Source: Chelativorans salis (GTDB lineage Bacteria; Pseudomonadota; Alphaproteobacteria; Rhizobiales; Rhizobiaceae). Taken from it: a stretch of DNA of 64,000 bases. The notes under the pieces are model-generated. The model was not told the origin of the DNA. It saw only the letters and a list, made by a program, of their open reading frames with translations, and made no database searches. Numbering within the stretch: the stretch's first letter is position 1; every line of letters begins with the position of its first letter. The DNA lies in the NCBI RefSeq assembly GCF_025336525.1, contig NZ_JAOCZP010000001.1, positions 682,001-746,000 of the forward strand, given 5' to 3'. The position numbers and the translations under genes were made by a program. Positions 50,077 to 58,514 of this stretch are shown here, in pieces.

Positions 50077-50187
50077 GCCGGAGCCAACGGGGCGGTGACC
50101 GAAGGATGCTTGGTGCACAGGGCAGATTAGCCATGGTGTGGTGCTTCACCGGTCGCAAAACGGGCGTAGTCCTGTTGACGCAAAAGC
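50077..50187. repeat. Direct repeat, copy 2
   Basis: Counterpart of 49230-49335. It keeps GCCGGAGCCAACGGGGC, GAAGGATGCTTGGTG, CACCGGTCGCAAAA and GACGCAA, but lost the perfect terminator stem. The copies flank the small protein gene at 49538 and the broken gene at 49757. Confidence 0.6.
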
Positions 50188-50255
50188 CGCACCGGTCGCG
50201 GACTCGCTAGGTTACCTCCGTTTCGACATGTGTGCTTGTTTCGGCACCCAACGAA

Positions 50256-50915
50256 CTATTCGGCAGCGGAGCGCAGGGGCGACCGGTGCCGCTCGTCGGC
50301 ACGTGCACCCAGCTGTTCGCGCATGAAACGCTCGAGCTGCCTACGCTCGGATGCAGAGCGTATCTGCTGCGTCGTCACCGTTTCAGAGTATAGAATACGC
50401 GTCCCCGCCTCCTCGGCGACGTCATAGACTCGCGTAGCCGCCACCGGCGTATCCTCGGGGCCGTAGGTGGCCACGACCGTGAGTGAAACGCCAACTATTG
50501 ACGAGATACTGCCGTCGCCTTGCTCCAGCGCATGCTCAATGATCTTGCTGTAGGAGCCGAGCTCTACAGACCGGCCGCTGTTGAGCGGTCCCTCGTACCC
50601 GTCCTGCTCCGCAGTGCGCTCGGGTTCCACCCTGCCGCCGTGGTCGGTCAGCGAACAGGTAATGTTATCGTCGCCGTTCTCGCCCCTGAGTTCGGTCACC
50701 ACGCCTTCAATATAGATCGCTTCCGCGCTCATATTTGTGACGACGCATTGAGTTTCGAGCACATGACCGTTGGCCCGGTTGATGAGGATCTTGGGGCGCC
50801 GTTCCCGCCGATAGCCGTTCAGGAGAAGCTGGAAATAGAGCCCCCAGACGACGAGCATTAGACCGCTCAAGGCGACATTAAGGACGTCACTGTTTCCCGA
50901 TATCCAGTTCAACAT
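50256..50915 (-). CDS. Membrane-anchored hypothetical protein, 219 aa
   Basis: ATG 50915 (MLNWISGNSDVLNVALSGLM) is preferred, as GGAGAGCGGT precedes it; the frame is open upstream to 51005. A single TM helix (LMLVVWGLYFQLLLNGY) is followed by a cytoplasmic or periplasmic beta-rich domain (PKILINRANGHVLETQCVVT, NMSAEAIYIEGVV) and a charged C-terminal helix. No family recognised; the beta domain may be an Ig-like fold. Confidence 0.65.
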   Translation of the reverse strand: MLNWISGNSDVLNVALSGLMLVVWGLYFQLLLNGYRRERRPKILINRANGHVLETQCVVTNMSAEAIYIEGVVTELRGENGDDNITCSLTDHGGRVEPERTAEQDGYEGPLNSGRSVELGSYSKIIEHALEQGDGSISSIVGVSLTVVATYGPEDTPVAATRVYDVAEEAGTRILYSETVTTQQIRSASERRQLERFMREQLGARADERHRSPLRSAAE

Positions 50916-51376
50916 ACCGCTCTCCATGATCGCCGACAGTGTCTCCCGTGAACAGAGAAGCGCGCACATGGTTTCACCGGCGGAACTCGCGTCCGGATCG
51001 ATCACGCCTCTTTGGGTTCAGTGGCGGCTTATTGCCTGTGAAAGCCGGGCCAGGTCAGCGATGTTCGCCGTGTCGCTCCATCGCCTGAGATTGGCCGCGG
51101 CTGTCTTGCTGGCTCGTTACCTTGCCGACGCGACTCTCTCTCCCTCGAACGGTGCCAAACATACGCTTGAGAATGCGCGCCTGAAGAAGCTTCTGGCGGG
51201 TCGGTGGCCTTTTCGCCTTCATCAGCGTCGCAGACAGTTGAGAGCAGTCGTGACTTGGCGGCTATGCTGGCAGGACATCTCTCAACTGCTTCGCGCATCT
51301 GACGGGCAAGCAAGACGAAAGGACCGTTGGCTACCGTCACCTTGCTGTTATTCTCCCAAACACTTGGGAGGGATAG
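50916..51376. other. 460-base gap, no gene supported
   Basis: Between two divergent genes (50915 minus, 51377 plus). Open frames on both strands read as Arg/Ser-rich shadow sequence without motifs. Probably contains both promoters and decayed DNA. Confidence 0.4.
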
Positions 51377-51925
51377 ATGCTCAAAGCGCGAGGCGCGGAT
51401 GTGCGAATACGATCCCGCGCTGCAATCTACAGCAAACTCTTGCTGATACCGGCGGCTGCTGCCGGGATCGTATCGGCCGAGGTCAGTGATGCTGCCGAGC
51501 CATTGCCCCTGGCAATCTCCAATTTCGATTTCAGGGATACGTCGGGCGAAGTCAGGGACCAGACCGCTGAGCATGAAAGGCGATTGAGGGCATTGGATGT
51601 TGCCTTGCAGAAGGGCCTTTCTGACAGCGAGGGGATCAAGTCGATCCTGTTGACCTGCCAGACTGGCAAGTGCTCGGCGAGAGCGGCGGGACTGGAAGCG
51701 CTTTCAACGCAGGCGAGAAATGCCGGGGCAAGATATTTGCTGATTGGGGAGGTGCACAAGATGAGCACCCTGGTCGGCTGGGTGAAGTTCGCAGTGATGG
51801 ATTTGAACAGCAATAAACCTGCCTGCGATAGGTTTCTGAGCTACCGGGGTGATACGGACGAGGCATGGCAGCACGCAGCAGAATTCGTTGTGCGTGACAT
51901 CGAAAAGCACTGCATGCCGAGGTAG
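51377..51925 (+). CDS. DUF2380 family exported protein, 182 aa
   Basis: TTGGGAGGGATAG precedes the ATG. N-terminal export segment with SKLLLIPAAAAGIVSAEVSD. The mature domain has the DUF2380 layout: LAISNFDFRDTSGEV, HERRLRALDVALQKGL, then ALSTQARNAGARYLLIGEVH, KMSTLVGWVKFAVMDL and FLSYRGDTDEAWQHAAEFVV. Function of the family is unknown; often near transport or phosphodiester genes. Isolated here. Confidence 0.8.
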   Translation: MLKARGADVRIRSRAAIYSKLLLIPAAAAGIVSAEVSDAAEPLPLAISNFDFRDTSGEVRDQTAEHERRLRALDVALQKGLSDSEGIKSILLTCQTGKCSARAAGLEALSTQARNAGARYLLIGEVHKMSTLVGWVKFAVMDLNSNKPACDRFLSYRGDTDEAWQHAAEFVVRDIEKHCMPR

Positions 51926-52114
51926 CCGCCGGAAATTCGACGCTCGGAGAGGGTTATGCTATCCCGTTCCTGAAGATCTCAGGTGGGTCGATCTTTCTGA
52001 TTCCTGTCCGCCGCAGATGTGTGGGTGGAAAGCAGAAATTCAAAATAAACTGAGTCATAAGAAGCAACCATGATTCATCCGTATTGGGAATGAACGGGCG
52101 GCGGAGGGCGACTG

Positions 52115-52636
52115 TTGATAGATAGAACATTTGCTGAAGTGGTGTCGGCGTGCGGCGCATCGCCGAAGCCGAAGTTGGCGAACCCAGCGTTCGGGGGCCA
52201 GCCGGAGGATCGGCTGCGCAGACCGCTTGAAGCACCGGTCGCGGAATTGGCCGAAATCGGCGGCCTGGCAGCCGGCGCCGTTCATCTGGTCGGCGAGACG
52301 AGCCTCGCCGATATTAGAACGCGCCCGGACTTCGCCATCACCGTGAAACAGACGCTCGTTGGTTTCATCGAGGTCAAGGGGCCCGGCAAGGGCGCCGATC
52401 CGCGCCATTTCACCGTCCAGCACGACAAGGACCAGTGGAACAAGCTGAAATCGCTGCCGAACCTGCTTTACACGGACGGCAGCGCCTTCAGCCTGTGGTG
52501 CGACGGAGCCATGGTCGGCAGGATCGCCACCTTTGATGGCGACCTCGAAACCGCGGGCGCGAAGCTCACCGCGCCTAACGGGCTGCTGCCGCTTAGCTGC
52601 GGCGGAGGGCATTGCTCTGGAGAGGCTTTGGGATGA
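52115..52636 (+). pseudogene. N-terminal stump of a Type IIG/ISP restriction-modification enzyme
   Basis: TTG start at 52115 with GGAGGGCGAC upstream. The 173 residues contain a PD-(D/E)xK nuclease pattern: RTRPDFAITV (Asp72), then LVGFIEVKGPGKGAD (Glu86-Val-Lys88), and FTVQHDKDQWNKLKSLPNLL, YTDGSAFSLWCDG. This is the nuclease end of Type IIG-like single-chain enzymes of about 900-1100 residues. The methyltransferase and specificity parts are missing; the frame ends after LPLSCGGGHCSGEALG. The stop overlaps the next gene by four bases (ATGA). Confidence 0.65.
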
Positions 52637-52977
52637 AGGCACGAATCTTAGCCACTATAGCGGTGCTCGCCATCGCCGGGTGCACAACGGCGCCAGCCGA
52701 ATATGCAGCCGCACTCTCACCTCAAGACCCCAAATGGCCCTCGCCGGAATGCGAACAAATCCGCGCGGCGGCGTTGAACTACGAGGCTGGACAAAGGAAG
52801 CCATTGAACATGGGCGCCGCACTGTTGCTTGGCCCGTATGGACTTGGGATCGCGATGGCAGGCAGAGAGCATCAGGAAAAGCAACGAAAGCTGTTTACTC
52901 GCGACATGCATACGCGATGCTCAAGTCTGCCCCTTCCTAAGAACCTACAAATCCGAGACACAGATGCACCAGCATAA
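52633..52977 (+). CDS. Small lipoprotein, 114 aa
   Basis: ATG 52633 gives MKARILATIAVLAIAGCTTA, a lipoprotein signal peptide with lipobox AIAGC (Cys17). The mature part contains PKWPSPECEQIRAAALNYEA and a hydrophobic loop NMGAALLLGPYGLGIAMAG. A probable disulfide pair remains (Cys in SPECEQ and HTRCSS). Function unknown. Its 3' end touches the IS5 remnant. Confidence 0.75.
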   Translation: MKARILATIAVLAIAGCTTAPAEYAAALSPQDPKWPSPECEQIRAAALNYEAGQRKPLNMGAALLLGPYGLGIAMAGREHQEKQRKLFTRDMHTRCSSLPLPKNLQIRDTDAPA

Positions 52978-53546
52978 GACTGCCGATCGCCCCTACCGCT
53001 TCAACCGCTGGAGCAAACAGGCGTTTGGGAGGATCTCTTCTATGCCCTGAGTGGCTCCAGCGGCGTGATTTCGACCACGGCCGTCGATTCCACCCACATC
53101 AAGGCGCACCGCTCGGCGGCCGGGGCAAAAAGGGGGGACTTCGAGCATGCCATCGGCCCAAAGTTCACGCCCAGACAGATGCCTCGGGCCGGCCCATCGC
53201 TTTCACTTTGACGGCCGGACAGGCCCTTGGCTTGGTCCGGGTTGGCGTACTGCTGGCACGCGTCCCCACGCCCCCGCCGGCTCATAGCCGACCGCGCCGA
53301 CGACGCAAGAAAGCTCAGAGACTGGCTGGCCGTGCGCGACTGCCAAGCCGTCATCTCACCAAAGCCGACCCGCAAGCATCCGCATGCCTGGGACCGGGCC
53401 GCCTACAAAAGCCGCAATCTCATCGAGCGCACGTTCTGCCGCCTCAAGGACATCCGGCGCGTCGCAACACGCTAGAGGGCCGACACCTTCCTCTCTGCCG
53501 TCTTCCTCGCTGCAACAATCACATGGTGGCTCAAATTGACTTCTGA
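52973..53546 (+). mobile_element. Degenerate IS5-family insertion sequence (transposase remnant)
   Basis: Pieces in three frames: DRPYRFNRWSKQA, FYALSGSSGVISTTAVDSTH (catalytic Asp), IKAHRSAAGAKRG, then VHAQTDASGRPIAFTLTAGQ, RLIADRADDARKLRDWLAVR, and RAAYKSRNLIERTFCRLKDI with the conserved Glu, ending TFLSAVFLAATITWW. This is an IS5-type transposase with several frameshifts and a short internal loss. No inverted repeats located. Inserted between the lipoprotein and the HxlR regulator gene. Confidence 0.8.
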
Positions 53547-53548
53547 TC

Positions 53549-54328
53549 CTAGTCGGATGGGGCTGAGAGGGTCGCACCGCGAGTCGAGCAAGATTTCTTT
53601 CTCGCGCCCGAGTTTGGCCCAACTGCAAGCCCAGCGCCTGCTGACGGTTGCTCCGGGTCTGCCGCCTCCCGTTGTGCGAACGGACTGAGGAGCAACCACG
53701 AGCAGAATGTCTGGCACAAGCTGCGCGGGCCCGAGAGTTCCAAAGTGCCGATATCGATCGCAGCCGAAAGCTGCAGTTTACCAACCCAAATCCGGGCCAT
53801 CGTCGGCAGATCGGTGATCACGTAAAGGTCTACCTCGAAACCGGGGTCCTTGGGGCACAGATCGACATTCGTACCTTGGTTAACCAGCCACCAGCAGCGT
53901 TTCGCCTGTGGCTGATCGGTGAACTCGAACTGAACGGTGACCCGGCGCTTTCCAAATGCCGACGGATCGACGCGCCGCCGGAGTGCCCACATCAGCGCGG
54001 TGACGTCCGGTTTGCGCGTATCGATATGGCCCAAAACCCAGCGCTCGCCCCATTGGCTGAGCAGGTGCACGATGGGTGCGAGTTCCTGGCCGGCTTCAGT
54101 CAGGTGATAGAGATGACCGGAGCCGGATGGCTCTCGCCTGACCAATCCCTCGCGTTCCAGCCGCTGCAGCCGTTGCGACAAGAGCGATGGCGATATGAGC
54201 GGAATGCCGCGGCGGATCTCGTTGAAGCGGGCCGAGCCGGAGAGCAGCTCCCGGATCACCAGGAACGTCCAGCGTTCAGCAAGTATCTCCGCGGCCTTGG
54301 CCAAGGGGCAGAGCTGACCGTATTCCAT
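53549..54328 (-). CDS. HxlR family regulator with SCP2-like C-terminal domain, 259 aa
   Basis: ATG 54328 is chosen, with GGAG six bases upstream; 54340 is possible. Winged helix: CPLAKAAEILAERWTFLVIR, then FNEIRRGIPLISPSLLSQRL and VRREPSGSGHLYHLTEAGQE. After the HxlR domain comes a second domain of about 110 residues ending in TLELSGPRSLCQTFCSWLLL, like the sterol-carrier-type domain of longer HxlR proteins. The last 30 residues (GLAVGPNSGARKKSCSTRG) look unrelated and run into the IS5 border, so the original C-terminus may be changed. Divergent from the methyltransferase gene. Confidence 0.85.
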   Translation of the reverse strand: MEYGQLCPLAKAAEILAERWTFLVIRELLSGSARFNEIRRGIPLISPSLLSQRLQRLEREGLVRREPSGSGHLYHLTEAGQELAPIVHLLSQWGERWVLGHIDTRKPDVTALMWALRRRVDPSAFGKRRVTVQFEFTDQPQAKRCWWLVNQGTNVDLCPKDPGFEVDLYVITDLPTMARIWVGKLQLSAAIDIGTLELSGPRSLCQTFCSWLLLSPFAQREAADPEQPSAGAGLAVGPNSGARKKSCSTRGATLSAPSD

Positions 54329-54508
54329 GGCGGTCTCCATGTTGGTTCGATCATAGCGAAAATCCGGCCGCCGACCGATTCAATTTCTGGACTGGAGGAC
54401 ATTTTCCTTCCGGCGCATGCTTGCCGACATCAGCCCGAAAAGGAGGATCTCATGACGGGGCAAGCAATACCGAATGAAGTTCGGATGACCGATTCCAGGG
54501 AGGAGAGC

Positions 54509-55318
54509 ATGTCAGATATAGCCAAGCGTGAAGATAAGTGGAGCGCAGGCGATGCTTATGAGCCGTATGTTGGGCGATGGAGCAGGCTTGTCGCAGCCGA
54601 ATTCGTGGACTGGCTCGACGCCGCGAAAGGGGCCCGCTGGCTGGAAGTCGGTTGCGGAACCGGCGCGCTCACCGAAACGATCCTTGATCGCGCCGCTCCG
54701 CAGCGGGTAGTCGGCGTCGACCCGTCGGAGGCGTTCCTCGACTTTGCAAGGAGCCGCCTTGATGATCGGCGCATAGAGCTGCGGAGCGGTGATGCCCGCG
54801 CCCTCCCCGTCGAAAACGGTGCGTTTGATATTGCCGTGGCCGGGCTCGTGCTCAACTTTGTCCCCGAGCCGGCAAAGGCGGTCTTCGAGATGAAGCGCGC
54901 ACTGCGCCCGGGAGGGATCGTTGCCGTCTATGTCTGGGACTATGCCGGCGAGATGCAGCTGATGCGGCGTTTCTGGGAGGCGGCCGCCGCGCTGGACGAC
55001 GCCGCGCGTGAACTCGACGAGGGCCGTCGTTTTCCGATCTGCAAGCCCGAAGCATTGCGCGCACTGTTTGCCGAGGCTGGCGTCGACGACATCGACGGTC
55101 GTGCGATCGACGTGCCGACAGTGTTCAGCGACTTCGACGACTATTGGTCGCCATTCCTCGGTGGTCAGGGGCCGGCGCCCGGCTACTGCGTGTCGCTGTC
55201 GGAATCCAAACGCGAGGCCCTCCGGGAAAAGCTCCGTGCCGAGTTGCCGACATCGCCCGATGGCAGCATCCACCTCAAGGCGCGGGCATTTGCCATTCGT
55301 GGAGTGCAACCCGCTTGA
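54509..55318 (+). CDS. SAM-dependent methyltransferase, class I, 269 aa
   Basis: Start at ATG 54509 (GGGAGGAGAGC upstream); ATG 54452 with AAAGGAGGATCTC adds 19 residues and is a real alternative. Typical start WSAGDAYEPYVGRWSRLVAA, SAM motif I WLEVGCGTGALTETIL, motif II VVGVDPSEAFLDFARS, GDARALPVENGAFDIAVAGL and LRPGGIVAVYVWDYAG. Substrate unknown. It faces the HxlR regulator (53549) and likely belongs to its regulon. The 220 bases after it show nothing to support. Confidence 0.9.
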   Translation: MSDIAKREDKWSAGDAYEPYVGRWSRLVAAEFVDWLDAAKGARWLEVGCGTGALTETILDRAAPQRVVGVDPSEAFLDFARSRLDDRRIELRSGDARALPVENGAFDIAVAGLVLNFVPEPAKAVFEMKRALRPGGIVAVYVWDYAGEMQLMRRFWEAAAALDDAARELDEGRRFPICKPEALRALFAEAGVDDIDGRAIDVPTVFSDFDDYWSPFLGGQGPAPGYCVSLSESKREALREKLRAELPTSPDGSIHLKARAFAIRGVQPA

Positions 55319-55538
55319 GTTGGGCAACTGACCTGTCCGCTGCATCAAAGTGCGTTGCCCAAGGAAAAAAGCGCACAAGCAGCCGTCCGGCCCCAGGGCA
55401 GCCCGTTTTGTCTTGCAGGACTTGGCGCGCAAGCGGGACGAGCTGCGCATTCTCATTGCTTGGTCCCACAGCCTACACAAAAGCGTTACATGCCGCGTCT
55501 AGTGAAGCGCCGGAACAACATCCGGTTCAAGGCGCGGC

Positions 55539-56711
55539 ATGGCTGGCGGAATCTCTATCGCAAATATCGAAAAGGCGTTTGGCGCCACGCGTGTCCTATC
55601 CGGCGTGTCGCTCGACGTGCGCGAGGGTGAGTTTCTTTCCCTGGTCGGTCCGTCAGGCTGCGGCAAATCCACACTTCTGCGTATAATTGCCGGGCTCGAG
55701 CGGCAGGATGCGGGCAACATCGCCATAGCGGGCAAACCGATGGATCACCTGTTGCCGCGCGAGCGCAACGTTGCGATGGTCTTTCAGAACTACGCGCTCT
55801 ATCCGCACATGACAGCGGGCGAGAACATCGCCACGCCACTGGTGATGAGCCGTCTTTCCCTGTTCGAACGCCTGCCGCTCCTAGGGCATCTGTCGCCGCG
55901 TCGGAACGCGATCGCCGCGGGCGTTGCCAAAGATGTGCGTCGCGTGGCCCAGCAGCTCCATATCGAGGCTCTGCTCGACCGCAGGCCTGGCCAGCTCTCC
56001 GGCGGTCAGCGGCAGCGCGTGGCGCTCGCACGGGCCATGGTGCGTGAGCCCGCGGCATTCCTGATGGATGAGCCGCTTTCCAACCTCGATGCCAAGCTGC
56101 GCGTCCACATGCGCGACGAGCTTTCGGAGCTACACCGGCGGCTGGGCGCCACCTTCGTCTACGTCACTCATGACCAGGTGGAGGCTATGACCATGTCGAA
56201 CCGGGTGGCGCTGATGGACGGCGGCGAGGTGCTCCAGCTCGGCACGCCGACGGAACTCTACGCGCGGCCGCGCTCCCTGAAGGTGGCGGAGTTCATCGGC
56301 TCCCCCACCATCAACACGCTGCCTGTTACCTGCGACGCCGGGGGCGGCGTGCACTTGGCCGGCATGCGGCTGCCGATCGACATGCCGCTTGGGCTGCGTG
56401 TGACCAAACTGGCGCTCAGACCGGAAGCGATCAAGCTTTCCGCCGGCCGCTCTGCTCCTGGCCAAATCCGGCTTTCGGGAAGACTGAGGCGCATCGAGCA
56501 CCATGGCGCCGAACGCATCGGGCATCTGACCCTGGAAATCCCGGAGGCTTCGTCCATCCAGTTCCGCCTTCAAGCTGAGGAGGTAGGCGGACTCGAAGAG
56601 GGGCAGGCGGTGGATGTGCGGTTTCACCCCAAGGATGTGCATCTTTTCGATGCCGCAGGCATGCGGGTGGAGGCGGAACCACACCGCCAAGCGCATCGGG
56701 AGTACGCCTGA
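55539..56711 (+). CDS. ugpC: ABC transporter ATP-binding protein, UgpC/MalK type, 390 aa
   Basis: Walker A GPSGCGKSTLLRIIAGLERQ, Q-loop VFQNYALYPHM, signature LSGGQRQRVALARA, Walker B AFLMDEPLSNLDAKLR and switch YVTHDQVEAM, then a C-terminal TOBE/regulatory region (LALRPEAIKL). A 20-residue insert (LFERLPLLGHLSPRRNAIAA) follows the Q-loop. It energises the importer formed with the next two permeases and the binding protein. The gene starts a four-gene operon with 1- and 4-base overlaps. Symbol by family analogy. Confidence 0.9.
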   Translation: MAGGISIANIEKAFGATRVLSGVSLDVREGEFLSLVGPSGCGKSTLLRIIAGLERQDAGNIAIAGKPMDHLLPRERNVAMVFQNYALYPHMTAGENIATPLVMSRLSLFERLPLLGHLSPRRNAIAAGVAKDVRRVAQQLHIEALLDRRPGQLSGGQRQRVALARAMVREPAAFLMDEPLSNLDAKLRVHMRDELSELHRRLGATFVYVTHDQVEAMTMSNRVALMDGGEVLQLGTPTELYARPRSLKVAEFIGSPTINTLPVTCDAGGGVHLAGMRLPIDMPLGLRVTKLALRPEAIKLSAGRSAPGQIRLSGRLRRIEHHGAERIGHLTLEIPEASSIQFRLQAEEVGGLEEGQAVDVRFHPKDVHLFDAAGMRVEAEPHRQAHREYA

Positions 56712-57598
56712 TGCCCACCGCCCTGCCGTCGGCGCGACGCGAGCTCTTCTCAGGCCTTCTCTTCAGCGCGCCGGCATTCATTCTCCTATCTCTCATCCAC
56801 ATCGTCCCGCTGCTCACACTTATTGCGCTGAGCTTCACCGACTACGAGCTCGGTGCGCTGGACGTCAGGTGGCTGGGGCTCGATAACTTCGCGCGCGCTT
56901 TTTCCGATCCCGTCTTCCAGCGCGCGCTCAGGAATACGCTTCTCTATGTGGCGATCGTCATTCCAGGCAGCGTCCTTCTGGGACTCCTGATCGCGCTTCT
57001 CGTCCATGCGCGCAAGCGCACCCGCTCCATCTACGAGGTGATCTATTTCCTGCCGGTCACCTCGACGCTGGTTGCCATGGCGACTGTCTGGCAGTTCCTG
57101 CTGCACCCGCGGCTGGGTCCGGTGAACGGCTTCCTGAAAAGTCTCGGCTTTCCCGAGATTGCCTTCCTCTCCGAACCCTCGCTCGTCATCCCCACGCTCG
57201 CCGTCATCGGTCTCTGGCAGATGGTGGGCTTCAATATGATCCTCTTTCTGGCGGGACTGTCCACTATCCCGCGCGATCTCTATGACGCGGCGGAGGTGGA
57301 CGGCGCCGGTGGGGCAGTGGATCGCTTCCTGCGCATCACCTGGCCGATGCTCGGTCCCACCACGATGTTCGTGACCGTCACCACCTGCATCACGGCCTTC
57401 AAGGTGTTCGATACGGTCGCCGTGCTGACCCATGGCCGCGGTGGCTCGGAAGTGCTGCTCTACGCGATCTATCTGGAAGGTTTCCACTACTTCAAGATGG
57501 GCTACGCAGCAGCCCTCACCCTCGTCTTCCTCGCCTTCATCCTCGTCTTCTCCATCCTCCAGGCACGGCGGATGGACCGCAAGGTGCACTACGCATGA
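56711..57598 (+). CDS. ugpA: ABC sugar/glycerophosphate permease, UgpA type, 295 aa
   Basis: Six TM helices, with FILLSLIHIVPLLTLIALSF first and the EAA loop DLYDAAEVDGAGGAVDRFLR followed by ITWPMLGPT. This is a CUT1-type inner-membrane permease. It overlaps the ATPase stop by one base and the second permease start by four bases. The N-terminal reading (MPTALPSARRELFSGLLFSA) fits the family. Confidence 0.92.
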   Translation: MPTALPSARRELFSGLLFSAPAFILLSLIHIVPLLTLIALSFTDYELGALDVRWLGLDNFARAFSDPVFQRALRNTLLYVAIVIPGSVLLGLLIALLVHARKRTRSIYEVIYFLPVTSTLVAMATVWQFLLHPRLGPVNGFLKSLGFPEIAFLSEPSLVIPTLAVIGLWQMVGFNMILFLAGLSTIPRDLYDAAEVDGAGGAVDRFLRITWPMLGPTTMFVTVTTCITAFKVFDTVAVLTHGRGGSEVLLYAIYLEGFHYFKMGYAAALTLVFLAFILVFSILQARRMDRKVHYA

Positions 57599-58476
57599 CC
57601 ACCGCGAGTGAAAGCCTGACGCCGGCTATCTCCTCGGCCCGGCCGATCCAATTCCGCAAGGTGCTGAGTGGGCTCTTGAGCCATAGCGTGCTGATCCTGG
57701 GCGCAGCCTTCATCCTCCTGCCTTTCATCTGGATGCTGCTCACCTCCGTGCGCTCGCCGGACGAGATTTTCGAAGGCTCGCTCTGGCCCTGGCCGCGCAA
57801 TTTCTACGGAGCAGAGCACTACGCCGCCGCACTCCAGCAGGTGCCGATGCTGGGCTTCATGCTCAACGGCGTCATCGTCTGCGCGGGCATTCTGATTATG
57901 CAGCTCCTCGTGGCCATTCCGGCAGCCTATGCGCTGGCCAAGCTGCGCTTTCCCGGGCGCGGGCTTCTCTTCGCGCTGGTGGTGGCCGGGCTTGCCATCC
58001 CGATCCAGGTGCCGGCACTGCCGCTCTATATGGGCCTCGCCTTCACAGGGCTGCTCAACACCTATTTCGCGATGATGTTCCCGTTCTTCCTGTCGGTCTT
58101 CGCGATCTTCCTGCTGCGCCAGTCCTTCAAGACCTTCCCGGACGAAATCATCGAGGCGGCGAGGCTCGACGGCATGAGTGAAATGGAAATCGTCTGGCGC
58201 GTGGTCGTCCCCTCGGCGCGGCCGGCGATTGCGGCCTTCTCGATCTTCTCCATCGTCGCCCACTGGAACGACCTCTACTGGCCGCTGATCGTCATCAACG
58301 ATACCGCGCTCGCACCACCGCCACTCGGCATGATGTTCTTCGCCGACGCGGAGGTAGGCACCAATTACGGAGCGCTGATGGCCGGCGCCACCATCGTCAC
58401 CGCACCGCTCGTGCTTACCTTCCTCGCCCTGCGGCGCCGCTTCATCCAGGGCATCACCATGACCGGAATCAAGTGA
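57595..58476 (+). CDS. ugpE: ABC sugar/glycerophosphate permease, UgpE type, 293 aa
   Basis: CUT1-type permease with six TM helices. The first is ILGAAFILLPFIWMLLTSVR, then AIPAAYALAKLRFPGRGLLF, and the EAA loop EIIEAARLDGMSEMEIVWRV with VVPSARPAIAAF. The C-terminus is RRRFIQGITMTGIK, a common end in this family. Works with UgpA-type permease at 56711 as heterodimer. Second gene of the permease pair, ATGA overlap. Confidence 0.92.
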   Translation: MTTASESLTPAISSARPIQFRKVLSGLLSHSVLILGAAFILLPFIWMLLTSVRSPDEIFEGSLWPWPRNFYGAEHYAAALQQVPMLGFMLNGVIVCAGILIMQLLVAIPAAYALAKLRFPGRGLLFALVVAGLAIPIQVPALPLYMGLAFTGLLNTYFAMMFPFFLSVFAIFLLRQSFKTFPDEIIEAARLDGMSEMEIVWRVVVPSARPAIAAFSIFSIVAHWNDLYWPLIVINDTALAPPPLGMMFFADAEVGTNYGALMAGATIVTAPLVLTFLALRRRFIQGITMTGIK

Positions 58477-58514
58477 TGCCGAAGCTTTCACATCCCAACC
58501 CACGGAGAACATTG

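Noticed and set aside
52115-52636. Intact defence system
   Set aside because: Only the nuclease end of the enzyme is present, without methyltransferase or specificity part.
53648-54451. N-terminal extension of the methyltransferase frame
   Set aside because: It is antisense to the HxlR regulator gene, and good ribosome binding sites exist at 54452 and 54509.
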